Of a DNA stretch of 64,000 nucleotides, positions 7,982 to 18,196 are shown piece by piece. The stretch is from positions 124,001 to 188,000 of the forward strand of contig NZ_BAZS01000002.1 of NCBI RefSeq assembly GCF_001310895.1, given 5' to 3'. The DNA comes from Virgibacillus halodenitrificans JCM 12304 (GTDB taxonomy: Bacteria; Bacillota; Bacilli; Bacillales; Amphibacillaceae). Both the position numbers and the translations under genes were made by a program. The notes under the pieces were generated by a model, which saw only the letters and a program-made list of their open reading frames with translations, ran no database searches and was not told the origin of the DNA. Positions within the stretch are counted from its first letter, which is position 1, and every line of letters starts with the position of its first letter.

Positions 7982-8554
7982 ATGGAAAGAATTTCTTGGG
8001 ACCAATATTTTATGGCACAGAGCCATTTACTGGCATTGAGAAGTACCTGTACAAGATTAATGGTAGGGGCCACCATTGTTCGAGATAAAAGAATTATAGC
8101 AGGAGGGTATAATGGAAGTGTAACTGGCAGTGTGCACTGCATGGATGAAGGCTGTTATGTTATTGATGGACATTGTGTAAGAACAGTGCATGCTGAAGCT
8201 AATGCACTTTTACAGTGTGCCAAATTTGGTGTGCCAACAGAAAATGCAGATGTATATGTAACACATTTCCCATGTCTGCAGTGCTGTAAGCAACTTATCC
8301 AGGCAGGAATAAAAACAGTCTATTATGCAGAAGATTATCGTAATCACCCATATGCTGAACAATTATTTAGTGAATCAGGTGTAAAAACGGTAAAAGTAGA
8401 GCTTGATTATCTAGCTGTCGATACACAATATCGTGAAAAACAGATGTTTGTTGATGGATTACTTGAAAAGCTTGAATTATCCACACTGGAAAAGGAAGAA
8501 ATAACACAAATTAAAAATGAAGCTGAAAAGCTATTTCAGTATACAACTGAATAG
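7982..8554 (+). CDS. comEB: ComEB, deoxycytidylate deaminase family
   Basis: 190-residue zinc-dependent dCMP deaminase homologue. Zinc ligands and catalytic Glu are in HAEANALLQCA (about residue 71) and PCLQCCKQL (about 98). Family members convert dCMP to dUMP; ComEB is not needed for transformation in B. subtilis although it lies in the operon. ATG follows AGGGAGAG. The 147-base gap after comEA has no visible terminator, so cotranscription is likely. Confidence 0.93.
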   Translation: MERISWDQYFMAQSHLLALRSTCTRLMVGATIVRDKRIIAGGYNGSVTGSVHCMDEGCYVIDGHCVRTVHAEANALLQCAKFGVPTENADVYVTHFPCLQCCKQLIQAGIKTVYYAEDYRNHPYAEQLFSESGVKTVKVELDYLAVDTQYREKQMFVDGLLEKLELSTLEKEEITQIKNEAEKLFQYTTE

Positions 8555-8566
8555 GGAGAACAATCA

Positions 8567-10867
8567 TTGAAAGGTTACTGGTATCTCATTCCTGTTTCCG
8601 TTACTCTCGGCTTCTTGACAAAAAACCTAATGCACTACTGGCTTTTAGGACTTTTTTTAATATGGATATTGTATCTTTACCATAAACAACGATTAGGGAT
8701 TTTTCCTATCCTAATATCCCTAATCGCATCTCTTTTTTTCACTTGGTATATCCCTTCTCCAACACAACTCGAAAACACTGCTCCCCATCTTCCTGATAAA
8801 AAAGAATATCAAATGACTGGAAAAATTATTAGTCCCATTGATGAAAAAAGTCATAGCATTCAATTTTTGCTTAAGGACAATTCACATGATAATACTGTAC
8901 AAGTAGTTTATTTTAATGGCAAGCATGATACAGCTTCCACATCAGGTCGTATTCATTCGCTCAAATATGGCGCTACATGCGAAATCAAAGGCATAATGGA
9001 AGTACCAGACCAACCGACTAATCCAGGCCAGTTTAATTACCGACAATACTTGTTTGGTCAAGGAATTCATTATCAAATTGTTGTTAATCAACTTTCTGGT
9101 TTGAAATGTTCTGGTTCCGGATATATGCACCGTTTTTATAAGCTTCGGGATATGTTAACAACCTATGTTGTAACTAACACTTCTGAAAGCACATCCGCAT
9201 GGTTGAGTGCAATTGTATTTGGAGATGATTCGTTCCTGCCTAAGGACACAATTGAGTTATTTCGAAGATGGAGTCTATCGCATTTATTAGCAATCTCTGG
9301 TTTACATGTTGGACTTGTATTGGCCTTGTTGTATTTTATTTTGATTCGACTACTTGGCTTAACGAAAGAAAATGCTCAATGGACGATCCTTTTGTTTTTG
9401 CCAATTTATGCGGTGTTGGCTGGGGGAGAGCCCTCGGTTATTCGGGCGAGTGCCATGGGATTTGTCTTTATCGTCATAAACAAACTGCATATGAAATGGA
9501 GTGTTTCAGATGTATTAAGTTTCATTTTTATTCTACTTGTCTTAGTTGATAAGTATATTATTTATCAAGTTGGATTTCAGTTTTCTTTCCTCGTAACTTT
9601 CGGTATACTACTTTCACAAAAGTGGCTCCTGCAGGACGGTTTTTCATTTTTTCAAATGCTTAAGCTTAGTTTTATTTCACAACTTATAATCCTGCCTTTA
9701 TATTTCACTTATTTCTCCACATTTCAACCATTGTCAATTCCTTTGAATATGATTATTGTCCCTTACTTTTCCTTCTTTTTAATTCCTTCACTTTTCATCC
9801 TGTTCATTTTGTCTCCATTTAAGTTAATTGCTGCTATATTAAGCTCATTAATTAATGTTTTGCAGGAATACATGCTTGCAATGATAACTTATATTGACAA
9901 TTCTTTTTCAACATCCTTATCTTTAGGCCCTTTACCACTTAGTATTACGGTTATTTATTATGTCATCTTTTTTCTTTTGATGAAAAATCTCCACTACAAA
10001 AATTTAACTAAAGCATTTGGTTATGGCATTTTACTGGTTGTTGTTTTGGTAAGTGGAGCAATAAAACCATACGTATCGAATGTTGGATATATAACCATGT
10101 TGGATATCGGTCAGGGGGATGCCTTTGTTGTGGAGTTACCACATCGTAAAGGAGTCGTATTAATTGATGCTGGTGCGAGTTTTTCCTTCGATTCGGGAGA
10201 GCCAACGGAAAAAGTATATACACAAGTTATTAAGCCATATTTATTGTCGCGTGGAATAAATAAGATAGATGCAATATTCTTATCCCACGAAGATACAGAC
10301 CATAATGGGAGTTTATCGTTTATTATTGACGAGTTTAAAGTTGGTGCCATAATTGTAAGCCAATTTTACGAACTGGGGGAACAGGAAATAGATTCATTGA
10401 ACAAATTAGGGGTAGAGCTATTACGATTAAATGAAAATACGGCGGTAACGATCGGTGGAGAGTCGTTTACGATATTAGGTCCCAAAAAAGATCGTGCTTC
10501 ATCAAATTCAAACTCATTAGTAATTTATGGAAGGCTTGGAGAGAAAGGTTGGCTTTTTACAGGGGATATTGGTGTAGAAGAAGAAAAAAATATTTTACAG
10601 GAATTCCCGGGGTTGGAAGTAGATGTATTAAAGGTAGCTCATCATGGTAGTAATACCTCAACAGATGATGAATTTATTCGTAAGTTGCAACCTGAATACG
10701 CTCTTATATCTGCAGGCAAAAACAATAGGTATGGTCATCCTACTCAAGAGGTGATCGACAGGCTTGAGAAGTATGATACTACCATATTGCGAACGGACCA
10801 AGATGGAGCTGTACAATTTCGTTTTAAAAAAGATAAAGAAGGAACATTTTATAGGCAATTCCCATAG
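8567..10867 (+). CDS. comEC: DNA internalization protein ComEC/Rec2
   Basis: 766-residue polytopic protein that carries single-stranded DNA across the membrane. N-terminal helices and a DUF4131-type domain come first. The competence domain follows from about residue 210 (ISGLHVGLVLALLYF) through several membrane helices. The C-terminal metallo-beta-lactamase domain has DIGQGDA (about 513), LSHEDTDHNGSL (about 575) and VAHHGSNTS (about 690). Full length for the family and without interruption. TTG start 12 bases after comEB behind AGGGAGAA. Probably active only in the competence state; not shown by the sequence. Confidence 0.95.
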   Translation: MKGYWYLIPVSVTLGFLTKNLMHYWLLGLFLIWILYLYHKQRLGIFPILISLIASLFFTWYIPSPTQLENTAPHLPDKKEYQMTGKIISPIDEKSHSIQFLLKDNSHDNTVQVVYFNGKHDTASTSGRIHSLKYGATCEIKGIMEVPDQPTNPGQFNYRQYLFGQGIHYQIVVNQLSGLKCSGSGYMHRFYKLRDMLTTYVVTNTSESTSAWLSAIVFGDDSFLPKDTIELFRRWSLSHLLAISGLHVGLVLALLYFILIRLLGLTKENAQWTILLFLPIYAVLAGGEPSVIRASAMGFVFIVINKLHMKWSVSDVLSFIFILLVLVDKYIIYQVGFQFSFLVTFGILLSQKWLLQDGFSFFQMLKLSFISQLIILPLYFTYFSTFQPLSIPLNMIIVPYFSFFLIPSLFILFILSPFKLIAAILSSLINVLQEYMLAMITYIDNSFSTSLSLGPLPLSITVIYYVIFFLLMKNLHYKNLTKAFGYGILLVVVLVSGAIKPYVSNVGYITMLDIGQGDAFVVELPHRKGVVLIDAGASFSFDSGEPTEKVYTQVIKPYLLSRGINKIDAIFLSHEDTDHNGSLSFIIDEFKVGAIIVSQFYELGEQEIDSLNKLGVELLRLNENTAVTIGGESFTILGPKKDRASSNSNSLVIYGRLGEKGWLFTGDIGVEEEKNILQEFPGLEVDVLKVAHHGSNTSTDDEFIRKLQPEYALISAGKNNRYGHPTQEVIDRLEKYDTTILRTDQDGAVQFRFKKDKEGTFYRQFP

Positions 10868-10905
10868 AATGGGGTGAAGAGAAAAAAATATAAATAAAAA
10901 ATGAA

Positions 10906-10936
10906 AAAGAGACTGGTAAATATCAGTCTCTTTATG
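10906..10936. terminator. bidirectional terminator between comEC and yqzM
   Basis: AAAGAGACTG pairs with CAGTCTCTTT; A-rich on the left and T-rich on the right. It can end comEC from the left and yqzM from the right. Confidence 0.8.
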
Positions 10937-10977
10937 ATGGATCGTTAAAGCCATCTGACCTTATTATGGTTTTCGAA

Positions 10978-11112
10978 TTATTGGCCGATTACGCTAACTG
11001 TTACACCGATAGCAAAAATTAAAATAAAGAAAATAAATGAGAAAGCAAAGCCTTTCATGGAATCGACAACATCATTATTTTTGGATTGTACATTTTTTTC
11101 AAATTCGTTCAC
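10978..11112 (-). CDS. yqzM: YqzM family small membrane protein
   Basis: 44 residues, VNEFEKNVQSKNNDVVDS followed by one hydrophobic helix (about residues 20-41). Length and the NEFEKNVQSK start match B. subtilis YqzM, and it sits between comEC and holA on the opposite strand as there. Start is GTG at 11112 behind AGGAGGGG; an upstream in-frame ATG at 11205 would give an unmatched 31-residue extension. Function unknown. Confidence 0.88.
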   Translation of the reverse strand: MNEFEKNVQSKNNDVVDSMKGFAFSFIFFILIFAIGVTVSVIGQ

Positions 11113-11224
11113 ATTTACCCCTCCTATATCACCATTAGTATAAATTAAATTATGGAAAAAATCCACTTTAGAATAAAAATTATTCCTAACGATATGCATC
11201 TCCAAATATAGAAAGAACTAACAA

Positions 11225-11349
11225 CTATACTTTTCTGCTTGCGGGATAACCTAAGTATAGGAACCAATCCCGTTTAGGAGTCAGTTTCTAGAGCTGGTTC
11301 TTAAACGTTGATATAGATGATCGGGGAAAGTGCCCAAACACTTTCCTCG
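11225..11349. other. run of three inverted repeats, possible structured RNA
   Basis: Between yqzM and holA lie CTATACTT/AAGTATAG (11225-11232, 11253-11260), GAACCA/TGGTTC (11261-11266, 11295-11300) crossed by CGTTTA/TAAACG (11271-11276, 11302-11307), and an 11-bp stem with a 6-base loop (11322-11349). No T run follows the last stem, so it is not a normal terminator. Strand and function unknown. Confidence 0.4.
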
Positions 11350-11421
11350 ACTTTACTCTTGCTATTAAAGGGGACACACTTTACCATATAATCTATATAC
11401 ATAAATGGTGGAGTGAAAGAA

Positions 11422-12438
11422 ATGTCATATATGGAAATAATGAAGAAAGTAAAAAATAAACAAATTGCACCAGTTTATTTATTATACGGATCAGAAAATT
11501 ACTTTATACAGAAATTACAAAAAGAAATAAAAAAACAAGTGCTTGGTAAAGAAATGGATAATTTGTCATTTTATGATTTAGAAGAAACGCCGGTTCAGGA
11601 AGTAATTAGTGATGTGGAAACCTACCCTTTTTTTGGGGAGAGAAAGTTAGTCATTGCAACTAAGCCTTCTTTTCTGAAGGCCAAACCAGATAGAACTGCA
11701 GTGGAACATAATGTAGAAATATTAGAGAATTACCTCTCCATGCCAGTTGACTATTCTGTACTTGTTCTAATAGCACCTTATGAGAAAATTGATGAAAGGA
11801 AAAAACTAACCAAAGTACTTAAAAAGAATGCAGATATTGCAGTGTGTAACCCAATTAAAGATTATGATGTAAGAAAATGGATTGATAATTTGGCTGGACA
11901 GTTAAGAGTATATATTGATCAAGATGCCTATGACATATTCGAAGCTGAACTATCCACTAACTTAAATATGATGGAAAATGAATTAAAGAAGATGGCTCTT
12001 TTTGTTGGAGAAAAAGGAACTATTACTAGAGCAGTGGCAGAGAAATTAATTTCACATACTGCGAGCAGCTCTTCATTACGGTTAGTGGATACTGTGATTG
12101 ATCGAGACTTAGCACAAGCAATTGCTATATATAAAGATTTAGAAAAAATGAAAGAGGAACCAATAGCGTTAATTGGTTTACTAGCCTTTCAATTTCGTAC
12201 CATTTTGCGTGTCAAATTATTAAAGCTTAAAGGATACAGTCAATCACAAATGCAGAAGCAACTTGGTGTCCATCCGTACGTAATAAAAATTGCTCTGGCA
12301 AGAGAAAAGAAATTCACTGTAGAAAAATTAGAGGCTGCAATGGATAAGTTGGCTCAAGCTGATGCCTCAATGAAACAGGGGGCAATGGAGAAGGATTTAG
12401 TGTTTCAGTTGTTATTATATGATCTTATTAACGAATAA
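11422..12438 (+). CDS. holA: DNA polymerase III subunit delta
   Basis: 338-residue clamp-loader subunit (YqeN in B. subtilis) that opens the sliding clamp. N-terminal AAA+-like domain begins with IAPVYLLYGSENYFIQKL. FFGERKLVIATKP (about residue 75) and the C-terminal collar region ending EKDLVFQLLLYDL are typical. ATG at 11422 is preferred because GGTGGAG lies 9 bases before it; the upstream GTG at 11413 overlaps that site. A hairpin with T run follows at 12459. Confidence 0.93.
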   Translation: MSYMEIMKKVKNKQIAPVYLLYGSENYFIQKLQKEIKKQVLGKEMDNLSFYDLEETPVQEVISDVETYPFFGERKLVIATKPSFLKAKPDRTAVEHNVEILENYLSMPVDYSVLVLIAPYEKIDERKKLTKVLKKNADIAVCNPIKDYDVRKWIDNLAGQLRVYIDQDAYDIFEAELSTNLNMMENELKKMALFVGEKGTITRAVAEKLISHTASSSSLRLVDTVIDRDLAQAIAIYKDLEKMKEEPIALIGLLAFQFRTILRVKLLKLKGYSQSQMQKQLGVHPYVIKIALAREKKFTVEKLEAAMDKLAQADASMKQGAMEKDLVFQLLLYDLINE

Positions 12439-12458
12439 TGAAACCAAAAGTCGGAGAC

Positions 12459-12494
12459 GCTGGACCTGAAAGTGGTGAATCCAGTAATTTTTTC
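12459..12494 (+). terminator. likely terminator after holA
   Basis: CTGG..ACC pairs with GGT..CCAG as an interrupted stem, followed by a run of six T. Weaker than others in the window. Confidence 0.55.
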
Positions 12495-12504
12495 CTTTAA
12501 ATTA

Positions 12505-12914
12505 TGGTTCTATTACAAATGTTGGAGCACAACCGCATTTTGTTCATTCATAGTTGGAGTAAAATGCGAACTAAAGTATATTTTATTTTAAGGAAGCGGA
12601 TGGACCCATTGATTTCCGCTGCAGGGGGACGCTTTCCACCGGCATGGCTTCAGCCGCTTCCTTCGCTACGCTACGTCCAGGGTCTTCAGCTCATGCTATT
12701 CCGGTAGGAGTCGCGGGCCAACAGGACGTTGGTTATGCAATCGTTGCCACAGGACGTGGCGTTCTTAGATTGCCCCCTTCCGCTCCAATCAATTTGTATC
12801 TGCTTTGTACCATAAATAACGGGTTATTATCTAACCACTTTACCATCGAAGTGTATTTTCCAAACGGTCATTTACAAACAACCAAGTTACGTCGCAGTTT
12901 ATCTATTTTCCGAA
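12505..12914 (-). repeat. dispersed intergenic repeat, copy A
   Basis: About 410 bases between holA and rpsT that match copy B (38041-38733) in inverted orientation. Shared blocks: a 29-base identical tract (12886-12914 against 38075-38103), the core with GGCATGGCTTCAGCCGCTTC (about 12640-12720) and the GTTGGAGCACAA end (about 12522). A 22-base block at 12547-12568 is identical to the reverse of copy D at 60794-60815. Local GC is higher than in flanking gaps. Open frames inside it have no ribosome binding site and no family match. Confidence 0.75.
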
Positions 12915-12960
12915 CAAGGGAAACTGTATTTTGGTACAATTTTATAATTTCCTAAGAAAT

Positions 12961-12990
12961 AAAAAAAACGATCCTGGAGGATCGTTTTTT
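12961..12990 (-). terminator. rho-independent terminator after rpsT
   Basis: AAAAAACGATCC pairs with GGATCGTTTTTT with a tiny loop. Strong, and symmetrical enough to stop transcription from either side. Confidence 0.9.
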
Positions 12991-12999
12991 TATTGGAAA

Positions 13000-13266
13000 T
13001 TATGCACCTAAGCTGTTTACTTTTTTTGCTAAACGAGACTTTTGACGGTCACCGTTGTTCTTATGAATAATTCCTTTTTGTACAGCTTTGTCAATATGCT
13101 TTGCAGTAGATCTGAATGCAGACTTTGCATTTTCCACATCATTTGCTTCAACTAATTTTTCCACACGTTTAATTTCTGAACGCATTGCAGATTTTTGTGC
13201 TTGGTTATTTGCATGCTTCTTATTGTTGACATCTACACGTTTAATCGCAGATTTAATATTAGCCAT
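13000..13266 (-). CDS. rpsT: 30S ribosomal protein S20
   Basis: 88-residue basic protein beginning MANIKSAIKRVDVNNKKHAN, with KNNGDRQKSRLAKKVNSL near the end: bS20, which binds 16S rRNA early in 30S assembly. ATG follows GGAGGTG. Divergent from gpr as in B. subtilis, monocistronic with its own terminator. Confidence 0.97.
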   Translation of the reverse strand: MANIKSAIKRVDVNNKKHANNQAQKSAMRSEIKRVEKLVEANDVENAKSAFRSTAKHIDKAVQKGIIHKNNGDRQKSRLAKKVNSLGA

Positions 13267-13483
13267 TGTTTCACCTCCTAAATTTCATAAAGCGTATAAA
13301 GTAAGACATTATCCTCAATTAAGTATTGGCTTTTAGCCCATTTCACTTTGTTAGTGGACAAAAGACATTTTACCAAACGAAAGGCATGTTTTCAATAGCT
13401 TTGATGCGTAATATGTTTTTTGTATTTTTTTACTACCTTTGCAGACCCTAAGAATGAAAGAAGCAGGAAAGGATGAGTTTGCT

Positions 13484-14591
13484 ATGGATAATAAAAGTAT
13501 ACCACAAGTTAGAACGGATTTGGCCGTTGAAGCTAGAGATATGTATGTTGAAAAAGAAAAAAAGCAAAGTAATAGTAAACAAAATGAAATTAAAGGTGTA
13601 ACCATTAAAGAAAGAAAACAAGAGGATATTAATATTTCTTATGTAGAGGTTGATGAAACTGGGGCAGAAATGATAGGCAAGAAACCTGGTACGTACGTTA
13701 CTATTTATGCTGATGGGGTGAAACGCCAGGATACAGCTAGTCAGGAAGCTGCTGCAAAGGTTGTTGCAAAAGAGTTAGAGGAATTAATTAATAAAAATAA
13801 TATACGTTACAGGGAAAGGTCTTATTGTAGGATTAGGAAATTGGAATGTAACTCCTGATGCCCTTGGACCTATGACAATGGAGAAAATTCTTGTCACAAG
13901 TCATTTATTTGAATTAGAGCATGAGACGGTTTCAGAAGGATATCGATCCGTAGCTGCAGTCACACCGGGAGTTATGGGTGTGACGGGGATAGAAACAAGT
14001 AACATTATCTTTGGTATCGTAGAAAAATTCAAACCTGATTTTGTGATTGCAGTAGACGCCCTTGCTTCAAGATCTATTGAACGAGTAAATGAAACAATTC
14101 AATTATCTGATGCCGGTATCCATCCGGGTTCAGGAGTAGGGAATAAAAGAAAGGAACTTAGTAAAGAGACTTTGGGAATTCCTGTTATTGCTATAGGTGT
14201 ACCAACCGTCGTGGATGCTGTAACAATTACGAGTGACACAATAGACTTTTTATTAAAACATTTTGGAAGAGAATGGAAAGAGAAAGATCGCCCCTCGAAA
14301 TCCTTAGCTCCAGCAAGTCTTTCTTTTGGTGAAAGAAAAAAGTTTACAGAAGAGGACTTACCCGATGAAGAGAAGAGAAGAACATTAATGGGTATGGTGG
14401 GAGGTCTTTCCGATGAAGAAAAGAGAAGTCTTATTACGGAAGTACTCACTCCAATGGGACACAATCTAATGGTCACCCCAAAGGAAGTGGATGGATTTAT
14501 GATTGATATGGCTGAAGTAATTGCTAACGGGGTAAATGCTGCTTTGCATGAGAAAATAGATGTTAGTAATTTTACATCATACTCACGTTAA
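13484..14591 (+). CDS. gpr: germination protease GPR, interrupted by a frameshift
   Basis: Endopeptidase that degrades small acid-soluble spore proteins at germination. The reading frame breaks near 13790-13806. The first part ([20 protein letters not shown] to about 13800) carries the propeptide cleavage site before TDLAVE. The second part resumes one frame later with [46 protein letters not shown] and [17 protein letters not shown]. Dropping one A from the run at 13793-13798 joins the halves into about 368 residues, near the normal length. ATG at 13484 has AAGGATGAG before it; earlier in-frame starts lack one. A sequencing error is as likely as a true mutation. Confidence 0.88.
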
Positions 14592-14698
14592 AATGGTAAG
14601 GACTCTACTAAGTCTAGCTTGAAAACATTTTGGTTCTATCTGCCTGATTCATCTCATAGATTATATCAATAGAGTATGATGCGGGGAAGGGTGGAACC

Positions 14699-15871
14699 AT
14701 GATTTCAAATAGTAAAGGAAAGAAACAAATAAATCAGGTTTATAAACGAAGTGGTATATATATTATTAGCATCCTTAGTCTATTTGTTTTAATTGGAATC
14801 TTAACAACTGCGAAGCCTGCTTACAGAATTTCATCCCAGATGATAACGGAATGGACAAGCGATATGGACAGTTCTATATTTCTTTATTTATTAGGATTGG
14901 AAAACAGAGCATTTCAACAGGCATACCCTGAGGATAAAACCATCCCTAAACCAACAACTGCTTTGTTTCATATCGCAACAAATATTAAGCCGGATGACCC
15001 GCGTAGTTTACTGGGAAAGGAATTACCAGGCTTCTCCTTATTTGACAGCCGTGTCCTGATCGCGGGTGAAGGGACGAATTATACAAACCTTCCAATAGAA
15101 TCGTCACCCCCCTTAGAAGAAGTGTTAAAAGAAAGGGAAGCTGTTTTGGATGAAGAGTCAGAAGAAGCTAAAGAAAAAGATGATAAGACGAAGAATGATG
15201 GCAAACCAACCACTGGAGATAAAGAGGTTGTTTATATTTATAATTCCCATAACAGAGAGTCCTTTCTACCCCATCTTCCCGGAGTAACTGACCCTGATTT
15301 AGCACATCATAAGGAAGTAAATATAACAAAGGTAAGTGATCGTCTTGCAGCTTCACTTGAAGCGGAAGGAATAGGGGCAACGGTTGATAATACAGATATT
15401 ATGAGTATATTAAACGATAAAGGTTGGGGTTATGGACAATCGTATAAAGCATCTAGGGATGTTGTCAAAGAAGCTTTTGCTACGAACAAAGATATAAAAT
15501 TTGCGTTTGACTTACACAGGGATTCCATTCAAGGAGAAGCTACTACGAAAAAGATTGATGGAAAGAATTATGCCAGAATCATGATTGTCATCGGAGCTGA
15601 GCATAAAGATTACGAGAAAAATTTAGCTTTGGCTACAAAATTGCACTACAAACTTGAGGACAAATATCCTGGTTTGAGTAGGGGTGTCTATCCAAAAAAA
15701 GGACCTGGAGTAAATGGTATTTATAATCAGGATTTATCCGAAAACTTACTTGTTCTTGAAATGGGCGGTGTTGACAACCATTTAGAAGAGCTATATCGCT
15801 CTGCAGATGCGCTTGCAGAGGTGTTTAGCGAATTTTATTGGGATGCAGAAAAAGTAAACTCTGACTCTTAA
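14699..15871 (+). CDS. spoIIP: stage II sporulation protein P
   Basis: 390-residue membrane-anchored peptidoglycan amidase/endopeptidase of the engulfment DMP complex (SpoIID-M-P). Membrane helix at about residues 17-40, acidic linker (about 140-170), then the amidase domain with VVYIYNSHNRESFLP, KFAFDLHRDS and LLVLEMGGVDNHLEELYRS. Members thin septal peptidoglycan so the mother cell membrane can move around the forespore. Start ATG follows GGGAAGGGTGG. Directly after gpr, as in B. subtilis; a SigE promoter is expected but not identified. Confidence 0.95.
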   Translation: MISNSKGKKQINQVYKRSGIYIISILSLFVLIGILTTAKPAYRISSQMITEWTSDMDSSIFLYLLGLENRAFQQAYPEDKTIPKPTTALFHIATNIKPDDPRSLLGKELPGFSLFDSRVLIAGEGTNYTNLPIESSPPLEEVLKEREAVLDEESEEAKEKDDKTKNDGKPTTGDKEVVYIYNSHNRESFLPHLPGVTDPDLAHHKEVNITKVSDRLAASLEAEGIGATVDNTDIMSILNDKGWGYGQSYKASRDVVKEAFATNKDIKFAFDLHRDSIQGEATTKKIDGKNYARIMIVIGAEHKDYEKNLALATKLHYKLEDKYPGLSRGVYPKKGPGVNGIYNQDLSENLLVLEMGGVDNHLEELYRSADALAEVFSEFYWDAEKVNSDS

Positions 15872-15883
15872 GGGGGAAAACAA

Positions 15884-16216
15884 ATGGTACGCTCAATTAT
15901 TGTTTTACTTTTGTTTGCCATATTCTTTTTAACAGGAACACTTTACGGCATGGATCATGCTCAGCCTATGGAAGGTGAAGGGGAGAGGGAGATACAGACT
16001 AATGCAGTGGAGACAAAGAAAACGAAAAAGGAACATGAAGCTAATACACAGGAAGTAATATACCAGAATCCAAAAGCAGTTAGTACAGAGCAAGTTGATG
16101 TAGCGGAACCAGTTAGCTTTGTTCAAAAAGCTGCAGCCTTTCTTGAAGCTGTAGTAAAAGGGTTCTATGAAGTATTGGTTCAACTTTTGTATCAAGTTTC
16201 AAAGCTATTCTTTTAG
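15884..16216 (+). CDS. yqxA: YqxA-like membrane protein
   Basis: 110 residues with an N-terminal membrane helix (about 4-21), a charged lysine/glutamate-rich middle and an amphipathic C-terminus (FVQKAAAFLEAVVKGFYEVL). Position right behind spoIIP (12-base gap, AGGGGGAAA site) and overall plan match B. subtilis YqxA (DUF3679). Function unknown; cotranscription with spoIIP suggests a sporulation link. Confidence 0.75.
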   Translation: MVRSIIVLLLFAIFFLTGTLYGMDHAQPMEGEGEREIQTNAVETKKTKKEHEANTQEVIYQNPKAVSTEQVDVAEPVSFVQKAAAFLEAVVKGFYEVLVQLLYQVSKLFF

Positions 16217-16364
16217 CAATAATAGTATCAATAGTTAATGAAAATAGCCCCTTTTACTAGTTTGTCATCTGTTTTGTTCTTGAATATAACTGCTTCAATT
16301 GCTATAATCAAGGCTAGTTATTGTCGACTAAAAGTTGAAGCTTATGTAGGAGTGAACATCACTA

Positions 16365-18173
16365 ATGACAAAAAGACAAAGAAATGTGCGTAACTTCTCG
16401 ATTATTGCCCATATCGACCATGGTAAATCAACATTGGCTGATCGGATATTGGAAAATACAAAAGCAATAACACAACGAGAAATGAAGGAACAATTATTGG
16501 ATGCGATGGACCTTGAGAGAGAACGTGGAATAACTATAAAATTAAATGCGGTTCAACTTCAATATACAAGCAAGAGCGGCGAAGAATTTATTTTTCATTT
16601 AATTGATACTCCAGGGCATGTTGATTTTACATATGAAGTCTCCCGTAGTCTTGCTGCTTGTGAGGGTGCGATCCTTGTTGTAGACGCAGCACAGGGGATT
16701 GAAGCTCAGACTTTGGCCAATGTGTATCTTGCCCTAGATAATGATTTAGAAATAATTCCTGTTATTAACAAAATTGATCTGCCAAGCGCAGACCCTGAAA
16801 GAGTAAAGAAAGAGTTAGAGGATGTCATTGGAATTGATGGAGATGAAGTATTACTGGCATCAGCAAAGTCAAATATCGGGATTGAAGAAATATTAGAACG
16901 AATTACAGAGTCGGTGCCTGCCCCGGCTGGAGATCCGGAAGCTCCACTAAAAGCCCTCATTTTCGACTCGCTTTATGATCCTTATCGTGGTGTAGTAGCC
17001 TATATCTGTATTAAAGAAGGTTCTTTGAAATTAGGCGATAAAATCAGAATGATGGCTACAGGCAAGGAATTTGAGGTGAACGAAATTGGTGTCTTCAGTC
17101 CTAAGCCTATTAAAAAAGACAGTTTGACTGTAGGTGATGTAGGGTATTTAACTGCCTCCATCAAAAATGTTGGCGATTCCCGTGTTGGTGATACTATAAC
17201 ACACGCGAAGAAACAGGCAGACACTCCTTTACCAGGTTACAGAAAGCTTAATCCGATGGTGTTTTGCGGTCTATATCCTGTTGACTCTAATGATTATAAT
17301 GATTTGCGAGAAGCACTCGAACGTTTGGAGCTTAATGACTCATCCCTTCAATATGAACCAGAAACATCGCAAGCACTTGGTTTCGGATTCCGTTGCGGTT
17401 TCTTAGGATTATTGCACATGGAAATAATTCAAGAGAGAATAGAGAGGGAATTTAAAATTGATTTAATTACCACAGCCCCAAGTGTAATATATGAGGTGGA
17501 GCAAACAAATGAAGAGCTTATTGAAATTGATAACCCTTCTGTAATGCCTGATCCTCAACAAATTAATGAAATAAGAGAGCCTTTCGTAAAGGCAACTATC
17601 ATGGTTCCGAATGATTTTGTTGGTGCTGTGATGGAAATATCTCAAAAGAAGCGTGGGCAATTTATTGATATGGAGTATTTGGATGATATTCGGGTAAATG
17701 TAATTTACCATATCCCTTTATCTGAGATTGTTTATGATTTCTTTGATCAATTAAAATCACAAACCAAAGGATATGCTTCCTTTGATTATGAATTGATTGG
17801 ATATCGAGCTTCAAACCTTGTTAAAATGGATATTCTCTTAAACGGAGAAACTATTGATGCGTTATCCTTCATCGTACACCGCGACTTTGCGTATGAACGT
17901 GGGAAGCAAATTGTCGATAAGTTAAAAGAGCTTATCCCAAGACAGCAATTTGAGGTTCCTGTTCAAGCAGCTATTGGTAACAAAATTGTGGCCAGGAGCA
18001 CCATCAAGGCAATGCGTAAAAATGTACTTGCGAAATGTTATGGTGGCGATATTTCCCGTAAACGTAAATTGCTTGAAAAGCAAAAAGAGGGTAAAAAGCG
18101 CATGAAGATGGTAGGCTCTGTAGAAGTGCCGCAAGAAGCATTCATGGCTGTATTAGAAATGAATGATGATTAA
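16365..18173 (+). CDS. lepA: elongation factor 4 (LepA)
   Basis: 602-residue translational GTPase. G1 is [15 protein letters not shown] (about residue 16), G3 is DTPGHVDF, G4 is [14 protein letters not shown]. The LepA-specific C-terminal domain has the conserved run [21 protein letters not shown] (given up to KKR within that run) near residue 570. It acts on ribosomes in back-translocation or biogenesis; the exact role is debated. ATG start follows GTAGGAGTG. Followed by a terminator before hemW. Confidence 0.96.
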   Translation: MTKRQRNVRNFSIIAHIDHGKSTLADRILENTKAITQREMKEQLLDAMDLERERGITIKLNAVQLQYTSKSGEEFIFHLIDTPGHVDFTYEVSRSLAACEGAILVVDAAQGIEAQTLANVYLALDNDLEIIPVINKIDLPSADPERVKKELEDVIGIDGDEVLLASAKSNIGIEEILERITESVPAPAGDPEAPLKALIFDSLYDPYRGVVAYICIKEGSLKLGDKIRMMATGKEFEVNEIGVFSPKPIKKDSLTVGDVGYLTASIKNVGDSRVGDTITHAKKQADTPLPGYRKLNPMVFCGLYPVDSNDYNDLREALERLELNDSSLQYEPETSQALGFGFRCGFLGLLHMEIIQERIEREFKIDLITTAPSVIYEVEQTNEELIEIDNPSVMPDPQQINEIREPFVKATIMVPNDFVGAVMEISQKKRGQFIDMEYLDDIRVNVIYHIPLSEIVYDFFDQLKSQTKGYASFDYELIGYRASNLVKMDILLNGETIDALSFIVHRDFAYERGKQIVDKLKELIPRQQFEVPVQAAIGNKIVARSTIKAMRKNVLAKCYGGDISRKRKLLEKQKEGKKRMKMVGSVEVPQEAFMAVLEMNDD

Positions 18174-18196
18174 GGAATAAGCTTACTCAAAGAAGG

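Noticed and set aside
12504-12955. Two overlapping plus-strand frames (67 and 103 codons)
   Set aside because: Lie within repeat copy A, have no ribosome site, and code no recognisable protein.
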